Below are positions 1 through 8,307 of a stretch of 64,000 bases of DNA, one piece after another. Within the stretch, counting starts at the first letter, position 1, and each line of letters opens with the position of its first letter. A program made the position numbers and the translations under genes. Source of the stretch: G016756615 sp050958605 (lineage in GTDB: Bacteria > Pseudomonadota > Alphaproteobacteria > Rhizobiales > Rhizobiaceae); assembly GCF_050958605.1 (NCBI RefSeq), contig NZ_JBJHDO010000012.1:152925-216924 (forward strand). The letters run 5' to 3'. Below the pieces are notes generated by a model. It worked only from the letters and a program-made list of their open reading frames with translations, had not been told where the DNA came from and did no database searches.

Positions 1-1410
1 GTGGCAGCGGGCTACAATTCGATCGGTATCGTCTCGTCGGGCGGCGCCGGCATGGCGCTCGCGCAATGGATCCATGACGGGGAAGCACCCTTCGATCTCT
101 GGGAAGTCGACATCCGTCGCACCCAGCCCTTCCAACAGAACCGTCGCTATCTCCGGGAGCGTGTCTCGGAAACGCTTGGGCTGCTCTACGCCGACCATTT
201 CCCCTATCGGCAAGTCACGACCGCCCGTGGCGTCCGCCGCTCGCCGCTGCACGAACACCTGAAGGCGCGTGGCGCCGTCTTCGGCGAGGTCGCCGGCTGG
301 GAACGCGCCAACTGGTTCGCGCGCGACGGGCAGGAACGCGAGTACCGCTACTCCTGGAAGCGACAGAATTGGTTCGACAACCAGCGCGACGAACACCTGG
401 CGGTGCGCAATGGCGTCGGCCTTTTCGACATGACCTCCTTCGGCAAGATCCGGGTCGAGGGGCGCGACGCTCTCGCCCTCCTGCAGCGGCTTTGCGCCAA
501 CGATCTGAACGTCCTTCCTGGCAGGATCGTCTACACGCAGATGCTGAACCGCAAAGGCTGCATCGAAAGCGACCTCACCGTCTCGCGGCTTTCCGAAACT
601 GCATTCCTGCTCGTCGTACCAGGGGCGACGCTGCAACGGGATTTGGCATGGCTGCGCAAGCATCTCGCCGAAGAATCCGTGGTGATCACCGACGTGACCG
701 CCGCTGAGAGCGTCCTTTGCCTGATGGGACCGAGGTCCCGAGAGCTGATCCAGAAGGTGAGCCCGAACGATTTCTCAAATGAGACCAATCCCTTCGGCAC
801 GTTTCAGGAGATCGAGATCGGCCTGGGTCTAGCCCGTGCCCACCGTGTCACCTATGTCGGCGAGCTCGGTTGGGAACTCTATGTACCGACCGACCAGGCA
901 GCCCATGTTTTCGAGGCCATCGAGGCGGCAGGCGAGGAATTCGGCCTGAAACTGTGCGGACTTCACGCGCTCGATTCCTGCCGCATGGAGAAGGCGTTCC
1001 GCCATTTCGGCCACGACATCACGGACGAGGACCACGTGTTGGAAGCGGGCCTCGGCTTTGCCGTGAAAACCGCCAAGGGTGATTTCGTCGGCCGCGACGC
1101 CGTGTTGCGCCGAAAGGACGAGGGCCTGTCGCGCCGGCTCGTCCAGTTCAGGCTTGCCGATCCCACCCCCCTCCTCTTCCACAACGAAGCGATCGTTCGC
1201 GACGGCCGGATCGTCGGCACGATCACCTCTGGCAATTACGGTCACCATCTCGGCGGCGCGATCGGGCTGGGCTACGTACCCTGCCGGGGCGAAAGCGAAG
1301 CCACGCTGCTTTCGTCCTCCTACGAGATCGAGATCGCCGGCGAACGCTTCGCGGCCGAAGCGTCGCTCATGCCGATGTACGATCCGAGGGCGGAGCGCGT
1401 GAAGGCCTAG
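1..1410 (+). CDS. Dimethylglycine/sarcosine dehydrogenase-like protein, C-terminal part (5' end outside window)
   Basis: This is the C-terminal 469 residues of a FAD- and folate-dependent amine dehydrogenase; the frame is open at base 1, so the gene begins upstream. Whole proteins of this family are about 800 residues, so the FAD-binding DAO domain is mostly missing here. The visible part starts with the end of the FAD domain (residues 1-30), followed by the FAO_M linker (about 30-85), an aminomethyltransferase GCV_T domain (about 90-350) and its C-terminal barrel (about 370-455). Known members oxidatively demethylate dimethylglycine or sarcosine and pass the one-carbon unit to tetrahydrofolate. 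The substrate here is not known; neighbouring transport and oxidoreductase genes suggest a catabolic role. It converges on the solute-binding protein gene. Confidence 0.8.
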   Translation: MAAGYNSIGIVSSGGAGMALAQWIHDGEAPFDLWEVDIRRTQPFQQNRRYLRERVSETLGLLYADHFPYRQVTTARGVRRSPLHEHLKARGAVFGEVAGWERANWFARDGQEREYRYSWKRQNWFDNQRDEHLAVRNGVGLFDMTSFGKIRVEGRDALALLQRLCANDLNVLPGRIVYTQMLNRKGCIESDLTVSRLSETAFLLVVPGATLQRDLAWLRKHLAEESVVITDVTAAESVLCLMGPRSRELIQKVSPNDFSNETNPFGTFQEIEIGLGLARAHRVTYVGELGWELYVPTDQAAHVFEAIEAAGEEFGLKLCGLHALDSCRMEKAFRHFGHDITDEDHVLEAGLGFAVKTAKGDFVGRDAVLRRKDEGLSRRLVQFRLADPTPLLFHNEAIVRDGRIVGTITSGNYGHHLGGAIGLGYVPCRGESEATLLSSSYEIEIAGERFAAEASLMPMYDPRAERVKA

Positions 1411-1452
1411 AGCGCTCCTGCCATAGCTGTTTTCCCGTCAGGGCCTTGTGTT

Positions 1453-2733
1453 CTATTTCGCAAGCCGCTCGATGCGGGACTGCATGGAGCTTGCGGCGTT
1501 CTCCGGCGACTTCAAGCCGAGCACGGCCGCCTGCGACTCCTCCCGGAAGATGGCCGCCACTTCGATTGAACGCTCGAAGGATGACGGGATCACCTGCGCG
1601 ATTGTCAAAGCCTCCGATTCGGCCTTGGTGTAGGGAAATTTCTGCTGCAGGCGAGGATCCGAATAGGCGGACGGATCCACGGGTCCGTTTCCGTTCATGG
1701 CGATGCGGATCGTGGCCTCCTTCGTGGCCAATGCGCGCATCAGTGAGTAAGCCAGATCCTTGTTCTTGGCATTGCGCGGAATGGCCATCGACCAGATTTC
1801 CGTGATGGCGGTGCCCTTCGGATTTGTGGCCGAAGGCGTCACCACCACATCGATCTGCCCGGGAAACTTCGAACTGTCGGGATTGTTGTAGACCGAGTAG
1901 CGCGCGAACGGATCGATCGCCATGGCAGCTTGGCCGTTCTGCATAGCAGTGATCACGTCGTCGATGGTCATCGTCGCATAATTCTGCGCCAGCACGCCGT
2001 CCTTGTAGAGCTGAGCCATGGTCGCCAAGCCCTTCACCATTTCTGGGCTATCGGCAGTGACCTTGCCATTCTCGTCGAACAGCCGCGCGCCGAATGCTGA
2101 AAGGAGAGTCAGGACCGCGACGTGTTCGTCGCCGGAATTCATGACCAGTCCCGCCACTCGCGTGCCGTCCGGTCGGGTATAGCTCATCTTGCGGGCGGTT
2201 TCGATCAGCTCGTCGAGGGTCTTCGGCGCATGGTCCACTCCCTGCTCGGCAAACAGCGTCTTGTTCCAGTGCAACCCGGTCGTGGCATGGCGGAACGGGA
2301 TTGCGGTCAGGTGCCCCTCATAAGTCAACGCCTTCTTCATGGGGTCGGGAATAGCATCGAGAATCTCGATCGGTTCCGCTTTCAGGCGATCGTCCAATGG
2401 CTCGAGCAGAGCGGCGATACGCGGCGTATGGAACTTGTTGATCACGAATGCCAAGTCGACCGAGCTCTCAGCCAGCGATAGTTCGCGCCCAAGACGATCA
2501 TGAATCGGATCGATATTGCCGGTCACCCAGTTCAGTTCGACTGAATTCGCCTTTGCCCATTCACCGGCGACGTCGCCCCCACTCGTCCCGGCGACGAGCC
2601 CGCGCGCCACGTTTTCGTGCACCTTGTGGGAAAGGACGGTGACCGTCTTGGTTTGTGCCCCCGCCACCGAGAGACAAAGTCCGGTGCAAACCGTCACACC
2701 GGCGGCCAGAACCATACGCCTCGTAAATCTCAT
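1453..2733 (-). CDS. ABC transporter extracellular solute-binding protein, family 1 (sugar type)
   Basis: A periplasmic binding protein of 426 residues that delivers substrate to the MalF/MalG-type permeases at 6554-8259. The N-terminus has a typical Sec signal: RRM, a hydrophobic stretch of about 17 residues, then an AGAQ cleavage region. The ATG at 2733 is chosen because a GGAGG box lies 7 bases upstream and the signal peptide begins there; the frame stays open to 2811 without a better start. The body matches the family-1 sugar-binding fold in length and in motifs such as a conserved AMAIDPFARY region. It is transcribed away from the GntR gene, from a promoter region holding a double GGATCC operator. 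The ligand cannot be read from sequence; glycerol-, polyol- and amine-derived substrates are all possible. Confidence 0.88.
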   Translation of the reverse strand: MRFTRRMVLAAGVTVCTGLCLSVAGAQTKTVTVLSHKVHENVARGLVAGTSGGDVAGEWAKANSVELNWVTGNIDPIHDRLGRELSLAESSVDLAFVINKFHTPRIAALLEPLDDRLKAEPIEILDAIPDPMKKALTYEGHLTAIPFRHATTGLHWNKTLFAEQGVDHAPKTLDELIETARKMSYTRPDGTRVAGLVMNSGDEHVAVLTLLSAFGARLFDENGKVTADSPEMVKGLATMAQLYKDGVLAQNYATMTIDDVITAMQNGQAAMAIDPFARYSVYNNPDSSKFPGQIDVVVTPSATNPKGTAITEIWSMAIPRNAKNKDLAYSLMRALATKEATIRIAMNGNGPVDPSAYSDPRLQQKFPYTKAESEALTIAQVIPSSFERSIEVAAIFREESQAAVLGLKSPENAASSMQSRIERLAK

Positions 2734-2763
2734 AACCACTCCTCCATGTCTGATTGTCAAGAA

Positions 2764-2789
2764 ATTGGATCCATTGGTATGGATCCAAT
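2764..2789. promoter_or_regulatory. Perfect inverted repeat, probable GntR operator (site A)
   Basis: Arms ATTGGATCCAT (2764-2774) and ATGGATCCAAT (2779-2789) are exact reverse complements separated by TGGT. Each arm is itself centred on GGATCC, and the two centres lie 14 bases apart. The site is 31 bases upstream of the solute-binding protein start and just downstream of a TTGACC (2806-2811, minus strand) that could be a -35 box, so binding would block that promoter. The core recurs at 2862-2882 and 5016-5040. Confidence 0.75.
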
Positions 2790-2861
2790 CAGGAAATGAG
2801 CCTTTGGTCAATTGCCTCTCGCAACGCGGGGCGGCTGGACAACGAGCAGAACCATGCCTAG

Positions 2862-2882
2862 CATTCTTGGATCCATGATTGC
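2862..2882. promoter_or_regulatory. GGATCC-centred near-palindrome, probable GntR operator (site B)
   Basis: The 14-base core TCTTGGATCCATGA (2865-2878) is identical to that at 5023-5036, flanked by GCA on the left and TGC on the right to make an imperfect palindrome. It lies 33-53 bases upstream of the GTG start of the GntR gene, the position expected for autoregulation. Confidence 0.7.
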
Positions 2883-2914
2883 GGATGTGTCCGCCTAGAG
2901 CTGGAGGTCGATGC

Positions 2915-3577
2915 GTGGAACGGGCGGTGCGTTTTAAGAGTGCGGCGGACTACGCCACCTCCGAAATCCAGCGTATGATTCTGGCCGGCGAATTGCCTGC
3001 GGGAGAGCGACTGGACCAGATTCGGCTTGCCGAGCAGCTCGACGTCAGCCGTCATCCTGTCCGCCAGGCGATCGAACGGCTGGCGGAACGAGGATTTGTC
3101 CAGCTCAGCCCCCATCGTAGCGCAATCGTAACGGCACATTCCGTCAGCGATCTCATCGAGCTCTACTCTCTGCGCGAAAAGCTGGAGGACATGGCGCTTC
3201 GTGCGAGCTGGCCTGCCCTCGCGACCGGAGGAATAGCGGAACTGGAGGCGATCCACGCGCGGCTCGCAGCGCAGGATTCCCAGTCCGATATCGAAGGCTA
3301 CATGCATGAGAACAGGGCTTTTCATCTGCGCTTCTATCGCGATTGCGGCAACCGCCATCTGCTGCGCACGATCGCGACGCTTTTCGACCTGTCCGAGCGC
3401 TATCAGCGGACGGCCCTGAACACCGAGCGGCGACAAAACCAGTCGCGGGAAGAGCATGCCGCGATGATGGATGCTCTTCGCGCCAAGGATCTGGAACTCC
3501 TGAGCGAGCGACTGAAGGCGCACAACCGTGGAACCCAGGAGCAGGTCTGCGCCCTGCTCACCGCGAACGGGTCCTAG
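2915..3577 (+). CDS. GntR-family transcriptional regulator (FCD subfamily)
   Basis: A 220-residue DNA-binding regulator. The N-terminal winged helix-turn-helix (about residues 10-75, with the LAEQLDVSRHPVRQAIERL recognition region) is followed by an all-helical FCD ligand-binding domain containing the usual E-L-R-E-K-L-E and H-E-N-R-A-F-H stretches, whose histidines and acidic residues commonly bind a metal and a small carboxylate. The GTG at 2915 is chosen because GGAGG at 2903-2907 sits 7 bases before it; a TTG at 2879 lies inside operator B and is unlikely. It is divergent from the solute-binding protein gene and probably represses the surrounding catabolic genes through the TTGGATCCA sites. 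Confidence 0.88.
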   Translation: MERAVRFKSAADYATSEIQRMILAGELPAGERLDQIRLAEQLDVSRHPVRQAIERLAERGFVQLSPHRSAIVTAHSVSDLIELYSLREKLEDMALRASWPALATGGIAELEAIHARLAAQDSQSDIEGYMHENRAFHLRFYRDCGNRHLLRTIATLFDLSERYQRTALNTERRQNQSREEHAAMMDALRAKDLELLSERLKAHNRGTQEQVCALLTANGS

Positions 3578-3587
3578 CCCGTTCCTT

Positions 3588-4979
3588 TCAGCGGGTGCCG
3601 TCCAGGATCGCACCCTGCTCGCGCAAGGTCTGGCGCAGGCGACCGACCGGAATGTCGCGCAGATTGGCGTGATTTGTCTGTCCGGCAGCCATCGCGGTCA
3701 GGCTGCCAGCTGCCTGCCCCATGGCCATACAACTGCCCATGACGCGGGCCGATCCTTGCGCCTCACGGCTGGCGGAAAGGCAGCGCCCCGCGATGACCAC
3801 ATTATCGATGCCTTTCGGCAGCAGGCTTGAAAGCGGTATATCGTAGGAACCGCCATCTGCCACCGGAATGCGGATCTGGCCGGTTCCGTCCTGATGAATG
3901 TCGACATGGTGGCAGCCCTTGGCAACGCCGTCGTCGCGTTTTCTGGCTTCCAACACATCTTCCGCCGTAAGAATGTAGTCGCCGACGACGCGCCGCGTTT
4001 CGCGTATCCCGATCCGAGGCGACATTCCCGAGATACTTGCCGCACCGAAACCGGGAACCGAATTGCGCAGGAATTCCGCGCATTGGAACACCTGGCCGGA
4101 GAGAACGCGCAAGGCAGTTGCGACATTGTCCGTTCTCGTCGGATCATCGAGCGCAATGCGCGTGGCGTTGATGCATACCTCGCGACGCACATCCGAGGTC
4201 GGCTGGATCATCACCAGCGCGGTCGGGAACATCTGCCCTGTCTGGATGGCGTTGCCGAGCAGCGGGCCATCTCCCTTGAAAAATACGCAGGGCTGGCCTT
4301 GGCGATAGATTTCCTCGGTGATCTCGCGATCCGTACGTCCCCCGCGTATTGCATCGCTCTCGCCGACGGCCACGCATTCCGGATGATCCCGGACGTAAGA
4401 CAACAGCGCCTCGCCGTCCACATTGGCCATTCGAAACATCATCGACATGGGCTGGGGCTTCTCGTCCCGCCCCACGCTGAGCATCTCCGCGCCGGCCATG
4501 GCACAGAGGTCTCCGTCGCCGGAGGCATCCACAAAGGCGCGTGCGGAGAGCAACTGCCGCCCTGCCTTGTTGCGGACGATGACCCCGGAAACCTTGCCGC
4601 CGGTCTGGACGACCTCCTCGGCGAAGGTCTGCAGATAAACGCTTACCCCGGCATCGAAGACCAGACGGGGAATGGCGATCTTCATGATTTCCGGATCGTA
4701 GGCGACGTACTGGATCAGCCGCCAGTCGTTCAGTTTAGCCACGAAGCCGCCCATGCCACGGCAAAGCTGCAGCAGGTCGTTGAGGACCCCTCCCACAGTG
4801 TCCTCCCCCCGACCGTTGATGGCGCCGTCGACGGTCATTCCCGTCAGCAGTTCCCCACCGAGCATCTGCCCTGCTTCCACGAGCGCCGTCCTTGCCCCGT
4901 TTCGCGCCGCCGCCACTGCGGCGGCAATTCCGGCGCTGCCTCCCCCAAGCACGATGACGTCATAGTCTACGTTCTTCAC
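3588..4979 (-). CDS. FAD-dependent oxidoreductase (PF12831-type)
   Basis: A 463-residue flavoprotein. The N-terminus carries a Rossmann nucleotide-binding motif (VIVLGGGSAGIAAA, residues 9-22) followed by the acidic end of the second strand (LVEAG), and the C-terminal region has the second FAD contact (VVIAGRCLSASREAQGSARV). No signal peptide is seen, so it is probably cytoplasmic. Start is GTG at 4979 with GGGAG 8 bases upstream. Members of this family are found in sugar-acid and polyol catabolic loci, but most have no assigned reaction. The gene is convergent with gntR (10-base gap) and divergent from the aldehyde dehydrogenase across an operator. Confidence 0.82.
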   Translation of the reverse strand: MKNVDYDVIVLGGGSAGIAAAVAAARNGARTALVEAGQMLGGELLTGMTVDGAINGRGEDTVGGVLNDLLQLCRGMGGFVAKLNDWRLIQYVAYDPEIMKIAIPRLVFDAGVSVYLQTFAEEVVQTGGKVSGVIVRNKAGRQLLSARAFVDASGDGDLCAMAGAEMLSVGRDEKPQPMSMMFRMANVDGEALLSYVRDHPECVAVGESDAIRGGRTDREITEEIYRQGQPCVFFKGDGPLLGNAIQTGQMFPTALVMIQPTSDVRREVCINATRIALDDPTRTDNVATALRVLSGQVFQCAEFLRNSVPGFGAASISGMSPRIGIRETRRVVGDYILTAEDVLEARKRDDGVAKGCHHVDIHQDGTGQIRIPVADGGSYDIPLSSLLPKGIDNVVIAGRCLSASREAQGSARVMGSCMAMGQAAGSLTAMAAGQTNHANLRDIPVGRLRQTLREQGAILDGTR

Positions 4980-5015
4980 GATCGGTCTCCCTTCGTTGCC
5001 GCGTCGAAGAGGTTA

Positions 5016-5040
5016 TTGCAATCTTGGATCCATGATGCAA
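5016..5040. promoter_or_regulatory. GGATCC-centred near-palindrome, probable GntR operator (site C)
   Basis: TTGCA (5016-5020) and TGCAA (5036-5040) flank the core TCTTGGATCCATGA (5023-5036), which is identical to the core of site B. It lies in the 95-base gap between the divergent FAD oxidoreductase and aldehyde dehydrogenase genes and can therefore control both transcription units. Confidence 0.72.
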
Positions 5041-5074
5041 TATGCTTCATGCAATCGAATGAAGGGAGGAGCCA

Positions 5075-6499
5075 TTGCAGTGGGGCAAGCTCAACATCGC
5101 GGGGAGCAACAAGGACCAGAAGCAGGGGGATGCGGCAATCAACGATCCCGCGACCGGTGCGCCCATCGGCTATGTGCCCGCCATGTCCGCCGAAACGGTA
5201 CGTTCCGCGATCGGCATGGCGCATGATTCGCTTGCCGGGTGGTCGGCAACCGTGCCGCAGGAGCGGTCCAGAATATTGCGACGCCTCTCGCAATTGATTG
5301 CCGAACATGCCGAGGATCTTGCTCATCTCCTGACTGCGGAGCAGGGCAAGCCCTTGGCCGAAGCGCGCGCCGAAATCGGATCTGCGGCCGGCTATTTCGA
5401 GTTTTTCTCCGAGGAAGCGCGCCGCTTGAACGGCGAAATCATTGCTTCGCCGCGTGCTGATAGCCGCCTCCTCGTCACGCACAAGCCGATCGGGGTTGTC
5501 GGTGCCATTACGCCATGGAACTTCCCGGCATCGATGGTCGCGAGAAAGCTGGCACCGGCCTTGGCGGCCGGCTGCACCGTCGTCCTGAAGCCAGCACCGC
5601 AGACGCCGCTTTCAGCGCTGGCGATGGCCGAGCTGGGTCGTCAGGCAGGGCTTCCCGAGGGCGCCTTGCAGGTCGTCACGGGAGATGCGGCCACGATCGG
5701 CGCAGTACTGACGGGGGATCCACGCATCAGCTTCCTGAGCTTTACCGGCTCGACGGCCACGGGCCGCCTCCTCTACCAGCAATGCGCCGGAACGATAAAG
5801 AAGCTCGGGCTGGAACTGGGCGGCCACGCACCTTTCATCGTTCTTCCCGATGCCGACATTGAAAAAGCGGCAACGGCAGCCGCGGCGGCCAAGTTCCGCA
5901 ACTCCGGCCAGACCTGCGTCTGCCCGAACCGGTTCTTCATCCACGAGGCGGTCTATGCCGCGTTTCTCCAGCGCTTTCTCGTCGAGGTGGACCGGCTTGT
6001 CCCGGGAGACGGACGCGACCCGAAAAGCACGCTGGCTCCTCTGATCGATCAAGCAGCCCTCGTGAAGGTGGAGCGTCACGTGTCCGACGCATTGGGCAAG
6101 GGCGCAAAGCTGACCCGCGGCGGCCGCCGCGCGCCCATCGGCGGAAACTGGTACGAAGCGACAGTGCTCGAGAATGTCGGACCGACGATGATGGTGTCCT
6201 GCGAGGAAACATTCGGTCCGGTGGCGGCCTTGAGCAGCTTCACCGATCTTGATCAGGTCAAGGCCTCGGTCAATGCGTCGCAGTACGGCCTGGCCGGTTA
6301 CATCTGGGGGCGCGACATCGCAATGTTGCTGAAGACCGCCGAGTCGCTGGAACTCGGCATGGTCGGGATCAACGCTATCCATCTCGGAATGGAAATGGCG
6401 CCGATCGGTGGCGTCAAGCAATCCGGACTTGGCCGCGAGGGGGGACATGTCGGAATCCTGGAATATTGCGAGCCGCAATATCTCCTGCTCGGCGTATAG
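5075..6499 (+). CDS. NAD-dependent aldehyde dehydrogenase (succinate-semialdehyde dehydrogenase-like)
   Basis: A 474-residue aldehyde dehydrogenase that would oxidise an aldehyde to its acid with NAD(P). The cofactor region holds PWNFP and FTGSTATG, the general base lies in LELGGHAPF, and the nucleophilic cysteine in NSGQTCVCPNRF. The glutamate-phenylalanine motif EETFGPV is also present. Closest subfamily by these motifs is GabD-like. The proposed start is TTG at 5075, supported by GGAGG at 5065-5069; no in-frame ATG occurs before the conserved sequence. It is the first gene of a same-strand run reaching 11048 and probably acts after the GMC alcohol oxidoreductase at 8308. Confidence 0.9.
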   Translation: MQWGKLNIAGSNKDQKQGDAAINDPATGAPIGYVPAMSAETVRSAIGMAHDSLAGWSATVPQERSRILRRLSQLIAEHAEDLAHLLTAEQGKPLAEARAEIGSAAGYFEFFSEEARRLNGEIIASPRADSRLLVTHKPIGVVGAITPWNFPASMVARKLAPALAAGCTVVLKPAPQTPLSALAMAELGRQAGLPEGALQVVTGDAATIGAVLTGDPRISFLSFTGSTATGRLLYQQCAGTIKKLGLELGGHAPFIVLPDADIEKAATAAAAAKFRNSGQTCVCPNRFFIHEAVYAAFLQRFLVEVDRLVPGDGRDPKSTLAPLIDQAALVKVERHVSDALGKGAKLTRGGRRAPIGGNWYEATVLENVGPTMMVSCEETFGPVAALSSFTDLDQVKASVNASQYGLAGYIWGRDIAMLLKTAESLELGMVGINAIHLGMEMAPIGGVKQSGLGREGGHVGILEYCEPQYLLLGV

Positions 6500-6553
6500 C
6501 CGGGGCCCGGCCGGCTCGCTCATGACGACAACCAATCACAAAACGGAAGATAC

Positions 6554-7423
6554 ATGCACAGTCGGCCGCGCCTGACCACTTGGCTCTACATGTCGCCGCT
6601 CCACCTGCTCTTGCTCGCCATCCTGACGATACCCTCACTATATGTCCTGTGGCTCAGTTTGAACGAGTCCAGTTACGGAACCGGACTTACATGGGTGGGG
6701 CTCGACAATTACCGAGCGGTCTTTGAAGACGGTTACTTCTGGCGAGCAGCGGTCAACACGTTCTTCGTTGTCAACGGCGTGGTCTATGTCGAGCTGCTGC
6801 TGGGGCTCGCGCTCGCAACACTGTTCGTATCCGGCGTCCCCCTTCGCGGCTTGATGTTCGCCTGCGTCCTGATGCCTTACGCCATCTCCGAGGTCGTGGC
6901 TGTCCTTGTCTGGAAAATGATGATGGATCCGAGCGTGGGCGCCATCGCGCGAAGCCTCGAAGGCATGGGCTTCGGCATGCTGAACTGGAGCGCTTCGCCT
7001 GTCATCGGGCTGACGCTGGTCGGCGTGATCAATATCTGGACCCACCTGCCCTTCACGTTCCTGATGATCTACGCCGGACTCCTCGCGATCGACTCTTCGC
7101 TCTACGAGGCAGCGCAGATCGACGGCGCCACACGCTGGCAGCGCTTCATGCGGATCACGCTGCCTTTGCTTGTACCGACGCTCCTGATAACGCTTATCTT
7201 CCGTCTCATCTTCGCCTTCCGAATGTTCTCGGAAGTTTGGCTGCTGACCAAGGGCGGACCGGCGCGCATGTCGGAGGTCCTCGCCGTCTACCTCTATCAG
7301 CACGGTTTCCGTTACGGCGATTTCGGCATCGCCTCGGCCACGGGGTGGATGATGGTGCTGGGCTCCCTCCTGCTGGCGTCCGTATTTCTTCTTGCCATGC
7401 AGCGCAGCATGAAGGGCGCATGA
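6554..7423 (+). CDS. ABC transporter permease, MalF/UgpA type
   Basis: A 289-residue inner-membrane protein with about six transmembrane segments, the first at residues 15-37. The cytoplasmic EAA loop that contacts the ATPase is clear (LYEAAQIDGATRWQRF, about residues 178-193). Members of this family form the first half of the translocation pore of carbohydrate-type importers. The stop codon overlaps the start of the next permease (ATGA), showing translational coupling. Partners are the solute-binding protein at 1453-2733 and the ATPase at 9978-11048. Confidence 0.9.
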   Translation: MHSRPRLTTWLYMSPLHLLLLAILTIPSLYVLWLSLNESSYGTGLTWVGLDNYRAVFEDGYFWRAAVNTFFVVNGVVYVELLLGLALATLFVSGVPLRGLMFACVLMPYAISEVVAVLVWKMMMDPSVGAIARSLEGMGFGMLNWSASPVIGLTLVGVINIWTHLPFTFLMIYAGLLAIDSSLYEAAQIDGATRWQRFMRITLPLLVPTLLITLIFRLIFAFRMFSEVWLLTKGGPARMSEVLAVYLYQHGFRYGDFGIASATGWMMVLGSLLLASVFLLAMQRSMKGA

Positions 7424-8259
7424 TGCAGACGACTTTCTCACCGCTCGAGCGGATCGCTCGCGGCCTTTTCCTGGCCTTCATGCTGGTCTGGTCGATCGGG
7501 CCGATTCTCTTCATCGTGATGTCGTCGTTCAAGCGCCAGGTGGATATCTTCACCTACCCGCCGAAACTCGCCTTCACGCCGACCGTCGACAACTACTTCA
7601 AGCTGGTCAGCCAATGGCAAGGTTTTTTCAACGCCATGGGAAACAGCTTGATCGTGGCGCTGGGTGCCACCGTCCTTGCGGGCGCCGTCAGCTTCCTCGG
7701 CGGATATGCCTATTCGCGATATCGCAGCAGGCTGACCTCATGGATGGCGGTCTACATGATCGCGGTCCGCGTGCTGCCACCGATAGTCGTGACACTGCCC
7801 TTGTTTCCTGTCGTCGACCGGCTTGGCCTCAGCGACACCCACATCGTGCTGATCCTGCTTTACGCGACGTTCTGGGTGTCGCTGAACACAATGATCATGA
7901 AGAACTTCTTCGATCAGATTCCTTATGAATTGGATGAGGCAGCCTATGTCGACGGCGCCAGCGAATGGCAGTTGGTCAGCCGCATCCTCGCGCGCCTGAC
8001 GCTCCAAGGCATGGCGGCAGGGTCGATCTTCGTCTTCGTGTATGCCTGGAACGAGTACCTCTTCGCATTGATCTTCACCACCAACAACGCCAAGACCGCG
8101 CCGTTGATCCTGAGCGAGCTCATGGGAGCGGTCGACGGTACGGAATGGGGCGTGCTTTTCGCAGGGGTGACGCTGCAACTCATGCCCGTCGTGCTGCTCG
8201 TTACATTGGCGCGTCGCTATCTGATCGCCGGCCTGACGGCAGGAGCGGTGAAGGGCTGA
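7420..8259 (+). CDS. ABC transporter permease, MalG/UgpE type
   Basis: A 279-residue second permease with about six membrane spans and the EAA motif DEAAYVDGASEWQLV. Start is taken at the ATG at 7420, which overlaps the upstream stop by four bases (a second ATG follows directly at 7423). A longer open frame begins at 7237 but would lie inside the preceding permease gene and lacks homology to it. It pairs with the MalF-type permease to form the channel. Confidence 0.9.
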   Translation: MMQTTFSPLERIARGLFLAFMLVWSIGPILFIVMSSFKRQVDIFTYPPKLAFTPTVDNYFKLVSQWQGFFNAMGNSLIVALGATVLAGAVSFLGGYAYSRYRSRLTSWMAVYMIAVRVLPPIVVTLPLFPVVDRLGLSDTHIVLILLYATFWVSLNTMIMKNFFDQIPYELDEAAYVDGASEWQLVSRILARLTLQGMAAGSIFVFVYAWNEYLFALIFTTNNAKTAPLILSELMGAVDGTEWGVLFAGVTLQLMPVVLLVTLARRYLIAGLTAGAVKG

Positions 8260-8307
8260 GACAGCATCGCAATCCATGCAGCCAGGCGCTCCCTCGGATC
8301 AAACATC

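Noticed and set aside
67..77. TGGATCCATGA inside the first gene, matching the GntR operator core
   Set aside because: It is within a coding region and is an 11-base partial match; chance is more likely than a site.
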